From positions 434,001-498,000 of the forward strand of contig NZ_WNLP01000001.1 in NCBI RefSeq assembly GCF_009727065.1: DNA of 64,000 bases, read 5' to 3'. Origin of the DNA: Bifidobacterium canis. Its GTDB lineage: Bacteria > Actinomycetota > Actinomycetes > Actinomycetales > Bifidobacteriaceae. The position numbers and the translations under genes were made by a program. How positions within the stretch are numbered: position 1 is the first letter of the stretch; each line of letters opens with the position of its first letter. Positions 30,750 to 39,136 of this stretch are shown here, piece by piece. The notes below the pieces were generated by a model that worked only from the letters and a program-made list of their open reading frames with translations, did not search any database and was not told the DNA's origin.

Positions 30750-31205
30750 ATGGCAAATCGTGCTGAGCGCCGCGCAAAGAACAAAGGTGTACCGCAGCAA
30801 TACGATCAGACTCAGGGTCGTGGCCGCGGCGGCATGATTGATGAGGGGCAACTGCAGGAGCGTTCCCGCCGTCTCAAGGAAGGCAAGACCGGCCCGTGGA
30901 AGCCGACGAGCAGCGAGCAGGAGAAATACGAAGAGATTGCGATGGATACGAATCCGAACAACTATGACCCGCCGAAGGTCATTCGTGCTCCTCATTCCGC
31001 ACGCCAGTGGGCGCGCGTGTGCAGCTGGATCGTCATCGTGCTCTCCGCCATCGCGTTCTTCGTGGTGATGTGGATCCCGAATCTGCCGTTGTGGGCCATC
31101 ATCACCGTGTCGGCCATCTTCGCATGCGGCGTGATCAGCCTGTTCTTCACTGCTGGGGATCCGAAGAACAACCCGAATCTCGACCAGAACGGTACCGCAG
31201 TTTGA
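30750..31205 (+). CDS. Small two-helix membrane protein, unknown function
   Basis: A 151-residue protein that I do not recognise beyond its profile. The N-terminus is very basic (MANRAERRAKNKGVPQQYD) and hydrophilic for about 85 residues. Two hydrophobic helices follow (roughly residues 91-109 and 112-132), then a polar tail. An AAAGGAGAGATT site precedes the ATG. It is flanked by terminators, so it is monocistronic. Topology suggests an inner-membrane protein with a long cytoplasmic N-terminus. Confidence 0.75.
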   Translation: MANRAERRAKNKGVPQQYDQTQGRGRGGMIDEGQLQERSRRLKEGKTGPWKPTSSEQEKYEEIAMDTNPNNYDPPKVIRAPHSARQWARVCSWIVIVLSAIAFFVVMWIPNLPLWAIITVSAIFACGVISLFFTAGDPKNNPNLDQNGTAV

Positions 31206-31243
31206 TCGAGTGGATGCGATATCTGCAAGCATAAGCAAATACG

Positions 31244-31280
31244 AAAAGGGGGCCGGATATCTTCCGGACCCCTTCGTTTT
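31244..31280 (+). terminator. Terminator after the two-helix membrane protein
   Basis: Stem AAGGGGGCCGGA with TCCGGACCCCTT, then CGTTTT. Confidence 0.8.
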
Positions 31281-31291
31281 GCGAATGTATG

Positions 31292-31438
31292 TTACTTGGT
31301 CTTCTCGATCTGCTTGAGCAGTTCGTCGATCTGACCATTCACATTCACGTCATAACCGGCGAACACGATCTTGCCCTCATCGTTGATCACGAACGTGGAA
31401 CGCACGGTCTTATATGTTTTCTCACCGACGGTACGTAT
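31292..31438 (-). pseudogene. Truncated peroxiredoxin (Bcp-type) C-terminal remnant
   Basis: On the minus strand, codons from about 31438 down to the TAA at 31292 read RTVGEKTYKTVRSTFVINDEG and then KIVFAGYDVNVNGQIDELLK. This resembles the C-terminal strand-helix of Bcp/PrxQ thiol peroxidases. Upstream the frame hits TAA at 31448 and no frame continues the thioredoxin-fold domain with the peroxidatic cysteine. About 100 N-terminal residues are therefore gone, and no simple frameshift recovers them. It is a gene stump next to glgA. Confidence 0.65.
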
Positions 31439-31596
31439 CGCTATATTTTAGACATTTTTATTTCGGATGACCTCTTTTCGTCGGTCTGATTGAAATTGCA
31501 CACGTTGTCATTCTCCGAATGCTTGACACGCCGTGGTTTTGTTGCGATTCACGCCGTATTGTGAATAACGACAGACATCTACGAAAGAGGTCATCC
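31439..31596. promoter_or_regulatory. glgA leader bounded by a short inverted repeat
   Basis: The glgA ribosome-site region, CGAAAGAGGTCATCC at 31582-31596, has an inverted copy, GGATGACCTCTTTTCG, at 31465-31480 (15 of 16 bases, one extra T). The A/T-rich 101 nt between them contain TTGACA near 31523 and TATTGT near 31556, but no well-spaced pair. The repeat could be a scar of the event that truncated the peroxiredoxin gene or the arms of a small invertible segment. Confidence 0.45.
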
Positions 31597-32838
31597 ATGA
31601 AAGTCGACATTCTTACCCGTGAGTATCCGCCGCATGTGTATGGTGGTGCCGGCGTGCACGTCGAAGAGCTGGCGAAGGTGCTGGCCGAACGTATCGATGT
31701 GACGGTTCGTGCATTTGACGGTCCGCGTGACCTGCCTACCCAGACCGATGAGCACGGTTCACTCGAAGTGGTGGGCTACGACGTTCCCAAGGAACTCAAA
31801 GGAGACAATGCCGCGATCGAGACGTTCGGCGTCGACCTGCAGATGGCGAACGACGTCTCCGGCGAACTGGTGCACGCACACACGTGGTACACCTGCTTGG
31901 CGGGCCGCACGGCGCAGCTGCTCCACGATGTTCCGCTCGTCATCACAGCGCATTCGCTGGAACCGTTCCGCCCGTGGAAGCGCGAGCAATTGGGAGGCGG
32001 CTACAATCTGAGCTCTTGGGCGGAACGCGACGCCTACGAGCACGCCGACCGCATCATCGCCGTATCCGGCGGCATGCGCGAAGACATTCTGGCCGCATAC
32101 CCGAACGTGGATCCGAACAAGGTGGTCGTGGTGCACAACGGCATCACACTTTCCGAATTCGAGACCCCGGCCGCCGACGACGAGGGGTGGAAGGTGTTCG
32201 ACCGTTACGGCATCGACAGGAGCAAGCCGACGCTGCTGTTCGTCGGCCGCATCACCCGTCAGAAGGGACTGCCATACCTGCTGCAGGCGTTGCACTTCGT
32301 CGACCCGAGCATTCAGGTGGTGCTGTGCGCCGGCGCCCCTGACACCCCTCAGATCGGCCAGGAGGTGAAAGACGCCGTGGCGCGCCTCAACGAGCAGCGC
32401 GGCAACATCGTCTGGATCGAGGAGATGCTGCCGAAGAACGAGCTCAACGCGCTCGAACATGGCTGCGATGCGTTCATCTGCCCGAGCATCTACGAACCGT
32501 TGGGCATCGTGAACCTTGAGGCGATGGCATGCGGCCTGCCCGTCGTGGCGACGGCCACAGGCGGCATTCCGGAAGTCGTCGTCGACGGTGAGACCGGCTA
32601 CTTGGTACCCATCGACCAGAAGCACGACGGCACCGGCACGCCGACGAATCCCGAGAAGTTCGTGCATGATCTGGCTGATGCGATCAACAAGATGTTCGCC
32701 GATCCGGAACGTGCGAAGACGATGGGCGAACGTGGTCATGATCGTGCGCGCGACAAGTTCAGCTGGGAATCGATCGCCGACCAGACCGTCGACGTCTACA
32801 AGAGCGTCCTCGAGGAACGCGCTGCGAAGAACAAATAA
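31597..32838 (+). CDS. glgA: GT4-family glycogen synthase
   Basis: A 413-residue GT-B glycosyltransferase. The N-terminal sugar-nucleotide domain has YPPHVYGGAGVHVEELAKVLA; the C-terminal domain carries LLFVGRITRQKGLPYLLQA and the GT4 donor motif YEPLGIVNLEAMACGLPVVATATGGIPEVV. This is the actinobacterial form, distinct from E. coli GlgA (GT5). Mycobacterial relatives (GlgM) use ADP-glucose and glucose-1-phosphate to make maltose-1-phosphate, so annotation as elongating glycogen synthase is not proven. The donor would come from GlgC at 3 kb. The ATG at 31597 has GAAAGAGG upstream. Confidence 0.88.
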   Translation: MKVDILTREYPPHVYGGAGVHVEELAKVLAERIDVTVRAFDGPRDLPTQTDEHGSLEVVGYDVPKELKGDNAAIETFGVDLQMANDVSGELVHAHTWYTCLAGRTAQLLHDVPLVITAHSLEPFRPWKREQLGGGYNLSSWAERDAYEHADRIIAVSGGMREDILAAYPNVDPNKVVVVHNGITLSEFETPAADDEGWKVFDRYGIDRSKPTLLFVGRITRQKGLPYLLQALHFVDPSIQVVLCAGAPDTPQIGQEVKDAVARLNEQRGNIVWIEEMLPKNELNALEHGCDAFICPSIYEPLGIVNLEAMACGLPVVATATGGIPEVVVDGETGYLVPIDQKHDGTGTPTNPEKFVHDLADAINKMFADPERAKTMGERGHDRARDKFSWESIADQTVDVYKSVLEERAAKNK

Positions 32839-32879
32839 AAGCGCCGGATTCGAGCATGATGATGCTCGATACGCGGCAT

Positions 32880-32924
32880 GATGGTGGCGCGGAACCCGCA
32901 ATGGAGGGGTTTCGCGCCACCATC
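32880..32924 (+). terminator. Terminator after glgA
   Basis: Stem GATGGTGGCGCGGAACCC with GGGTTTCGCGCCACCATC, loop about 9 nt, then GTTGTT. A smaller hairpin (CGAGCAT/ATGCTCG) precedes it at 32851-32868. Confidence 0.75.
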
Positions 32925-33016
32925 GTTGTTGCCGACATGGATCTGCGAATATGACCACAGTGCACAATATGACATTGTTGGCGTCGCTCGCATCGCATGT
33001 TTGCTAAGGTGAGCGC

Positions 33017-33865
33017 ATGCAAGAATCATCTTCACCTACTTCGCATGCCGGTTCCGCACTGTCGTTGCACGATGTCGAGCTGCGCCGGTTCGGACGCGTC
33101 ATCATCCAGAACGTCAATCTCGACGTCGCCCGTGGCGAGAAGTGGATTCTCTTCGGGCCCAACGGCATCGGCAAATCAAGCCTGATCTCGATGATGAGCA
33201 CACGCTCGTTCCCCTCGAGCGGCCATATCGACATTCTCGGCAACCGCTTGGGCAAAGTGAACGTGTTCTCGTACCGCAACCGCATCGGATTGAGTTCCGC
33301 GGAACTTTCACGCGCGTTCCCATCGAACGAGGACCCCCTCGACGTGGTGGTGACCGCGTTGAAATCGACCACCGGCCGGTGGAAAGACACATACAGTGCT
33401 GAGGAGTATGCTCACGCCCGCGCGCTGATGCGTGATTTCGGCATCGAATATTTGGCCGGCAAACGGTTCGGACTCCTGTCGGAAGGAGAAAAGACGCGCA
33501 CGCTGATCTGCCGCGCGCTGATGGCACAGTCGGAGCTGCTGATTCTCGACGAACCGACCACCGGCCTCGATCTTGGGGCGCGCGAGATCACGATCCGCTC
33601 GTTGAGTGGGCTTCGTGATGATCCGCGTACGATCATCGTCGTCACCCACCACTTGGAGGAGATTCCCGAAGGGTTCGACCACATAGCCATCATGGGACGC
33701 ATGGGAAAAGGCGAACAGCGCAATCCACTCGACCCCGCACCCGGCACGATCGTCTATGCGGGCGGTTTGGAAGAGGGGCTGACCGGTGACCGGTTGAGCT
33801 CGATTTTCGGCATGGATCTTGACGTGCATCACATCGGCGGCCGTTGGAGCGCATACGCACGCTGA
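33017..33865 (+). CDS. ABC transporter ATP-binding protein (orphan)
   Basis: A 282-residue ABC ATPase. Walker A is LFGPNGIGKSSLISMM, the signature is GLLSEGEKTRTLICRAL, Walker B is LLILDEPTTGLDLG and the H-loop is IVVTHHLEEIP. No permease or binding protein gene is adjacent: glgA lies upstream and trmI downstream. Solitary ATPases with this profile, resembling molybdate/YlmA-type proteins, may work with a distant permease or in a non-transport role. Substrate is unknown. Confidence 0.85.
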   Translation: MQESSSPTSHAGSALSLHDVELRRFGRVIIQNVNLDVARGEKWILFGPNGIGKSSLISMMSTRSFPSSGHIDILGNRLGKVNVFSYRNRIGLSSAELSRAFPSNEDPLDVVVTALKSTTGRWKDTYSAEEYAHARALMRDFGIEYLAGKRFGLLSEGEKTRTLICRALMAQSELLILDEPTTGLDLGAREITIRSLSGLRDDPRTIIVVTHHLEEIPEGFDHIAIMGRMGKGEQRNPLDPAPGTIVYAGGLEEGLTGDRLSSIFGMDLDVHHIGGRWSAYAR

Positions 33866-33936
33866 GATTCGCCGACGAACCGGCCGGTGTATGCTTGAGC
33901 GCGGAATACAGCCGCCAACCACATGTGAGGAGCGAT

Positions 33937-35028
33937 ATGCGCCGAGGGCCATTGCAATCCGGTGAGAAAGTGCAGTTCACTGACCGCAAATCGAATAAGA
34001 TCACCGACCAACTGGTGCCCGGAGGAGTGACGCAGACGTCGCATGGCATCATCAGGCATGATGATGTGATCGGCATGAGCGAAGGCGGCATCGTGACCAC
34101 GGTAAGTGCGAAACGTGAAGACCAGTTCGATGCCCGGCATCCGCAACGGGATGCGAACAAGCCATGGAAGGGTACGCGTGCGATAGGCGGCTGGCAGTTC
34201 GCGGTCATGCGCCCGCGTATGGCCGACTATATTCTGTCGATGCCGCGTGGCGCGCAGATCATGTATCCGAAAGACATCGCGCAGGTGCTGGAGCTCGGTG
34301 ACATTCGCGCTGGCGCTCGTGTGCTGGAATCCGGTGCAGGATCGGGGGCCATGAGCCTGCATCTGCTCGATGCGGTCACCGATCGGGGATCGCTGACGAC
34401 GATCGAACTGCGCCCTGATTTCGCGCGTGTGGCCGAGGCGAACGCCACGTTGTATTACGGTTTTCGCCCGCAATGGTGGACGCTCGAGGTGGGGGATTTC
34501 GATTCCGTCGCAGCCACGTTGCCCGAACATCATTACGACCGCATCGTGCTCGACATGCTCGATCCGTGGAATCGTTTGGAACAGGCGTATCGCGTGATCG
34601 CGCCAGGTGGCGTGCTCGTCGCCTACATCACCACGACGACGCAGATGAGCCGCATGGCGGAGGCATTACGTGATTCACAGCATTGGACGGAGCCGCAGAT
34701 CCAGGAGACGATGGAACGCAACTGGAAGGCACAGGGATTGGCGGTGCGCCCTGACCATCAGATGATCGGGCACACGGGATTCCTCGTCATCTCACGTGCC
34801 ATGGCTCCCGGTTGCGATGCGTTGCGCAAGCGTGAACGTGCCACGAAAGACACAAGCACAGACATCGATTCGCTCACTCCCGACGAGCGCAGGGATGCGT
34901 TGGAGGATCTTGAGCTGCGCGACATCTCCGACCGCAAGCTCCGCAAGGTGCTCCGTGATCTGCAGATGCAGCAACAGCATCTCGACGACGTGGCGGGCGA
35001 TGACGGGGATGCTGATTCCGCGCAGTGA
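33937..35028 (+). CDS. trmI: tRNA (adenine-58-N1) methyltransferase TrmI
   Basis: A 363-residue SAM-dependent enzyme. The N-terminal beta-barrel (GPLQSGEKVQFTDRKSNKIT) is longer than in mycobacterial TrmI. The Rossmann SAM site is ARVLESGAGSGAMSLHLLDAV, with DRIVLDMLDPWNRLEQAYRVIAPGGVLVAYI following. It makes m1A58 in the T-loop of tRNAs. The ATG at 33937 follows GTGAGGAGCGAT; the longer in-frame extension overlaps the ABC gene. The C-terminus is charged and Gln/Asp-rich. Confidence 0.9.
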   Translation: MRRGPLQSGEKVQFTDRKSNKITDQLVPGGVTQTSHGIIRHDDVIGMSEGGIVTTVSAKREDQFDARHPQRDANKPWKGTRAIGGWQFAVMRPRMADYILSMPRGAQIMYPKDIAQVLELGDIRAGARVLESGAGSGAMSLHLLDAVTDRGSLTTIELRPDFARVAEANATLYYGFRPQWWTLEVGDFDSVAATLPEHHYDRIVLDMLDPWNRLEQAYRVIAPGGVLVAYITTTTQMSRMAEALRDSQHWTEPQIQETMERNWKAQGLAVRPDHQMIGHTGFLVISRAMAPGCDALRKRERATKDTSTDIDSLTPDERRDALEDLELRDISDRKLRKVLRDLQMQQQHLDDVAGDDGDADSAQ

Positions 35029-35093
35029 ACACGGAGCGCGTTCGCTAGGATTGTGGATGAGTGGCATCACAGACCGAGTGTGAGGTGGAACGG

Positions 35094-35642
35094 ATGAATC
35101 TCAAGAAAGTCGCGAAAAAGGCGAAGGATCACAAATACGTTCTGATCCTCATGCGCCATGCGAAGACGGAACCCTCCAGCAGCAAAGGCGATTTCGAACG
35201 GCAGCTGACCGACAAGGGGCTCAAGCAGGCGAAACGCGTCGCCAAAGGGCTGCGCGACATGAACCTCGTTCCCGACCAGATCGACTGCTCCAGCGCCACG
35301 CGCGCGCAGCAGACCTGCGAGCGCATGCTCAAGGTGTTCGGGGATGATCCGAAGGTCGACTACCACAAAAGCCTGTATGAGGAGAGCATCCAATCCATTT
35401 TCGACGTGCTCGCAGGCTGCAAGGAGAAGCGCCACACACTGCTGGTGATCAGTCATGAGCCAGTCGTCTCCCTTGCAAGCCAATGGTTGGCGTCCACGGA
35501 ATCCGACCCTAGTCAGCTTGATCTGCTGAATCTGGGAATGACGACCGCGGGCATCGCGATCTTCGGCTCCGACATTCCGTTCAGGAAATGGGATGTGCAT
35601 CAGGCCGACCTCATCGCCGTGCTCACGCCGAAGGATTTCTAG
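35094..35642 (+). CDS. SixA-like histidine phosphatase
   Basis: A 182-residue phosphoglycerate-mutase-superfamily protein with the RHG-type motif LILMRHAKTEPSS near residue 20 (RHA variant, typical for SixA) and the second catalytic His in VISHEPVVSLA. Members dephosphorylate phosphohistidine or phospho-substrates. The ATG at 35094 has GAGGTGG upstream. It is probably cotranscribed with trmI, 65 nt upstream. Confidence 0.82.
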   Translation: MNLKKVAKKAKDHKYVLILMRHAKTEPSSSKGDFERQLTDKGLKQAKRVAKGLRDMNLVPDQIDCSSATRAQQTCERMLKVFGDDPKVDYHKSLYEESIQSIFDVLAGCKEKRHTLLVISHEPVVSLASQWLASTESDPSQLDLLNLGMTTAGIAIFGSDIPFRKWDVHQADLIAVLTPKDF

Positions 35643-35804
35643 CGGTCAGCCATAACCCCGAACGCCGATGAAGCGTTCCGCTATAAATTCGTTTTATAGC
35701 ATCCAAAAGAAAACAACTATGCGTTTTCTCAAGAAAACACGGCTTCTTCCTCGATTGTTTTGCTAACGTGGTTTGCATTGCACGTTCGAACTATTGGAGG
35801 ATTC
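35643..35804 (+). promoter_or_regulatory. metE upstream region with A/T-rich palindrome
   Basis: A 162-nt gap, notably A/T-rich for this genome. A perfect palindrome, GTTTTCT-CA-AGAAAAC, lies at 35723-35738, about 70 nt before the metE ATG. It could be an operator or a leader hairpin for methionine control. I see no SAM or cobalamin riboswitch core. Confidence 0.4.
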
Positions 35805-38120
35805 ATGGCCATTGTGACGTCCATCTCGGGATTCCCGCGCATCGGTCGCAACCGCGAATTGAAGAAAGTCATCGAAGCCTATTGGAAGGGTGATGCCACG
35901 CTCGACGATGTTCGTGCCACTGGGCGTGAACTGCGTGTGCGCCACTGGAAGCTCGAACAGGATGCCGGCATCGACCTGATTCCGAGCAATGACTTCAGCC
36001 TGTACGATCAGATGCTCGACACCGCGATCCTGCTGAACGTGATCCCGGCACGCTACCGTCGACTGTCGTTCGACAACCCCGAGGAGACGCTGTTCGCCAT
36101 GGCTCGCGGCTACCAGGGTGAACGCGGCGACGTGACCGCGTTGCCGATGAAGAAGTGGTTCACGACGAACTACCATTACCTGGTTCCCGAATTCGACGCA
36201 TCCACACAGGTCAAGTTGAATGGCACGAAGCCGTTCGACGAATACCTGGAAGCCAAATCGTTGGGCATTGAAACCAAGCCGGTGCTGATCGGCCCATACA
36301 CGTTCCTCAAGCTCGCCCGCAACGCGCAGGCGCAGGAGCTCACGATCGACGCCGGCCTGATCGACGCGGTGAGTGGCGTCTACGCGCAGGTGCTCGAACG
36401 CTTCGCCCAACTTGGCGCACAGTGGGTGCAGTTCGACGAACCATACCTGGTGCTCGACAAGCACGATGGCGACGTGGCATTGTTCAAATCCCTGTACACG
36501 CGCCTGCTGCCGGCCAGGGATGCCGGCGAGGGCCATGTCAACGTGTTGCTCAACACGTATTTCGGCAATATCGCCGACGTGTATGAGACGGTGAAGCTGC
36601 TTGAATTCGACGGCGTTGGCCTCGACCTGATCGAAGGCCGTGACGCGAACCTCAAGGCCGTGGAGAAGCACGGCGTGGCGGCGCGCACCACGCTGTTCGC
36701 CGGCGTGGTGAACGGACGCAACATCTGGCGCAACGATTACGCGCAAAGCATCGCGTTGGTCGAAGCGTTGCAGAAGGTGACGCCGAACGTGGCGGTCGCC
36801 TCCGCCTGTTCGCTGTTGCATGTGCCGTTCAGCACGCAGGGTGAGGAGCAGCTGGGCGAGAACGTGCTGCGCCACTTCGCTTTCGCCGTGGAGAAACTTG
36901 AAGAGGTTCGTGAGATCGCCGACCTCGTGCAGTTGAGCGACGACGAGAAGAAGGCGTCGAGTGTGCTCGCCGCCAACCAGGCGTTGTTCGACGGTACGCG
37001 CGTCGCGGAAGACGAGGCGGTGCGCGAGCGCATCGCCGCATTGACGGACGCCGATTATGTGCGCCAGCCAGCCCGTGAGGAACGTCAGAGGCTGCAGCGT
37101 GAGGCGCTCGGCCTGCCGTTGCTGCCGACGACGACGATCGGCTCGTTCCCGCAGACCAAGCAGGTGCGTGCCGAACGCGCCCGCCTGCGCAAGGGCGAGA
37201 TCACGCAGGAGCAATACGATGAGTTCATTCGCGCCCAGATCGATGAGGTGATCCGCAGGCAGGAGCAGATCGGCCTCGACGTGTTGGTGCACGGCGAATT
37301 CGAACGCAACGATATGGTCGAATATTTCGGCCAGAATCTCAACGGGTTCCTGTTCACGAAGAACGCGTGGGTGCAGTCCTACGGCACGCGTTGCGTCAAG
37401 CCTCCGATCATCTGGTCTGACGTGTCGCGCGCCAAGCCGATCACCGTCGAATGGAGCGCCTACGCGCAGTCTCGAACCGATAAGCCGATGAAGGGCATGC
37501 TCACCGGCCCGGTGACGATCCTCAACTGGTCGTGGCCGCGTGAAGACATCACGCATGAGGAGCAGACCAAGCAGCTCGCCCTCGCCATTCGCGACGAGGT
37601 GCTCGACCTTGAGAAGGCCGGCATCAAGATCATTCAGATCGATGAGGCTGCACTGCGCGAGAAGTTGCCGCTTCGTGAATCCGACTGGCATTCCGAATAC
37701 CTGGACTGGGCTATTCCAGCGTTCCGCTTGGTGCATTCGGCCGTCCAGCCCGACACGCAGATTCACACGCACATGTGCTATTCGGAGTTCAACGACATCA
37801 TCTCCGACATCGATGCGATGGACGCCGACGTGATCTCGTTCGAAGCCTCCCGTGGAGACCTCGTGGTGCTCGACGCGATCCATGACGCCCACTTCGAGAC
37901 CGAAGCCGGCCCCGGCGTCTACGACATCCACTCGCCGCGCATCCCGTCCGTCGACGAGATCGAGGCGCGCATCCGCGAGATCCTCGCGAAGATGGACGTC
38001 AGCAAGGTGTGGATCAACCCGGACTGTGGTTTGAAGACTCGCGGCAACGAGGAGACCTGGCCGAGTCTCGAACATATGGTCGAGGCCACGAAGCGCGTGC
38101 GCGAAAGCCTTGACGACTAA
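35805..38120 (+). CDS. metE: Cobalamin-independent methionine synthase
   Basis: A 771-residue MetE. It carries the N-terminal domain [20 protein letters not shown] and the C-terminal zinc ligands in [12 protein letters not shown] (His, Cys) and [12 protein letters not shown] (Cys). It methylates homocysteine using methyltetrahydropteroyl-polyglutamate. The ATG at 35805 has TTGGAGGATTC upstream; the frame is open to 35760 but lacks another site. metF, which makes the methyl donor, is next. Confidence 0.96.
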   Translation: MAIVTSISGFPRIGRNRELKKVIEAYWKGDATLDDVRATGRELRVRHWKLEQDAGIDLIPSNDFSLYDQMLDTAILLNVIPARYRRLSFDNPEETLFAMARGYQGERGDVTALPMKKWFTTNYHYLVPEFDASTQVKLNGTKPFDEYLEAKSLGIETKPVLIGPYTFLKLARNAQAQELTIDAGLIDAVSGVYAQVLERFAQLGAQWVQFDEPYLVLDKHDGDVALFKSLYTRLLPARDAGEGHVNVLLNTYFGNIADVYETVKLLEFDGVGLDLIEGRDANLKAVEKHGVAARTTLFAGVVNGRNIWRNDYAQSIALVEALQKVTPNVAVASACSLLHVPFSTQGEEQLGENVLRHFAFAVEKLEEVREIADLVQLSDDEKKASSVLAANQALFDGTRVAEDEAVRERIAALTDADYVRQPAREERQRLQREALGLPLLPTTTIGSFPQTKQVRAERARLRKGEITQEQYDEFIRAQIDEVIRRQEQIGLDVLVHGEFERNDMVEYFGQNLNGFLFTKNAWVQSYGTRCVKPPIIWSDVSRAKPITVEWSAYAQSRTDKPMKGMLTGPVTILNWSWPREDITHEEQTKQLALAIRDEVLDLEKAGIKIIQIDEAALREKLPLRESDWHSEYLDWAIPAFRLVHSAVQPDTQIHTHMCYSEFNDIISDIDAMDADVISFEASRGDLVVLDAIHDAHFETEAGPGVYDIHSPRIPSVDEIEARIREILAKMDVSKVWINPDCGLKTRGNEETWPSLEHMVEATKRVRESLDD

Positions 38121-38144
38121 CCCAACCGAACCATCTCATATTCG

Positions 38145-38183
38145 AGGTGTGGTGCAGCCGAAGTGTTCGACTGCACCACACCT
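38145..38183 (+). terminator. Hairpin between metE and metF
   Basis: A perfect 13-bp stem, AGGTGTGGTGCAG with CTGCACCACACCT, loop 13 nt. No long T-run follows, so it may be partial and allow read-through to metF. Confidence 0.6.
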
Positions 38184-38222
38184 GCGATCTTCCTCCGCCT
38201 GATAGCCTTATAGGAACCTCTT

Positions 38223-39079
38223 ATGCATTCCCCGCTGTTCTCTCTTGAAGTCTTCCCTCCCAAGCGCACATCGCCCGTCGGCACGATCTACGACACGCTC
38301 GATGGTCTCGACGATCTCAAACCGGATTTCATCTCCGTCACCTACGGCACCGGCAAATCCGCCGACCGCACGGCCACCGCGCGCATCGCGAACACGATCC
38401 GCTCCGAATACGGCATCGACGCCGTGGCTCATCTGACCGCGCAATATCTGACCGCATCCGACGTGGACGAAGCATTGGCCATGTTCGACGAGGCGAAAGT
38501 GAGCGGCATCCTCGCATTGCGCGGCGACCGCAACGGTGATCGCGAACCAGCCGGCGTGTTCCATCATGCCAGCGATCTCGTACGTTACATTCGCGAGCAT
38601 CGGCCGCAGATGAAGATCTATGGAGCCTGTTACCCGGAGAAGCACCCGCAATCCGCCACGCTCGACGACGACATCGCTAACCTGAAGATCAAAGTGGACG
38701 CCGGGGTCGCGCATCTGATCTCCCAACTGTTCTACGACAACGATGATTTCATGCGGTTCCTCGACAAAACCCGCGCCGCAGGCATCGACGTGCCGATCGA
38801 AGCGGGCATCATGCCGGTGACGAACGCGAAATCAGTGCGTCGCATGACGAACATGTGCGCGTCGCGAGTACCCAGGAAACTCGCACGCATGCTCGACAAG
38901 TGGGGGATGATCCGCAGACATTGCGTGAAGCGGGCATCATCTACGCGAGCGAGCAGATCAGCGACCTCGTATGCCAGGGAGTCGACGGCATCCACCTCTA
39001 CACGATGAACCATCCATGGGTGACGCGCAGAATCTGGCGCAACGTGGGCGACCTGTTCGAAAACACCGCCGTGGCATAA
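38223..39079 (+). CDS. metF: MetF 5,10-methylenetetrahydrofolate reductase, frameshifted here
   Basis: FAD-dependent reductase that forms 5-methyl-THF for MetE. The first frame (38223-39008) is MetF from SLEVFPPKRTSPVGTIYDTL through ISQLFYDNDDFMRFLDK to LARMLDKWG, then goes out of frame. The second frame continues DDPQTLREAGIIYASEQISDL and then QGVDGIHLYTMN to a TAA at 39079. Adding one G to the five-G run at 38902-38906 joins them into 285 residues, the usual length. Read literally, the last 60 residues, which close the TIM barrel, are replaced by unrelated sequence. Confidence 0.9.
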
Positions 39080-39136
39080 TCAACGTAATCCAAAAACGCG
39101 CGGCGCAGAGTCATAGAACACATGTAGATTGAAGTC

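Noticed and set aside
35643..35804. SAM or cobalamin riboswitch before metE
   Set aside because: No riboswitch core pairing or conserved box was visible; only a short palindrome.
35763..38075. 770-codon open frame antisense to metE
   Set aside because: Shadow of metE codon bias; the sequence is His/Arg/Val-rich without domains.
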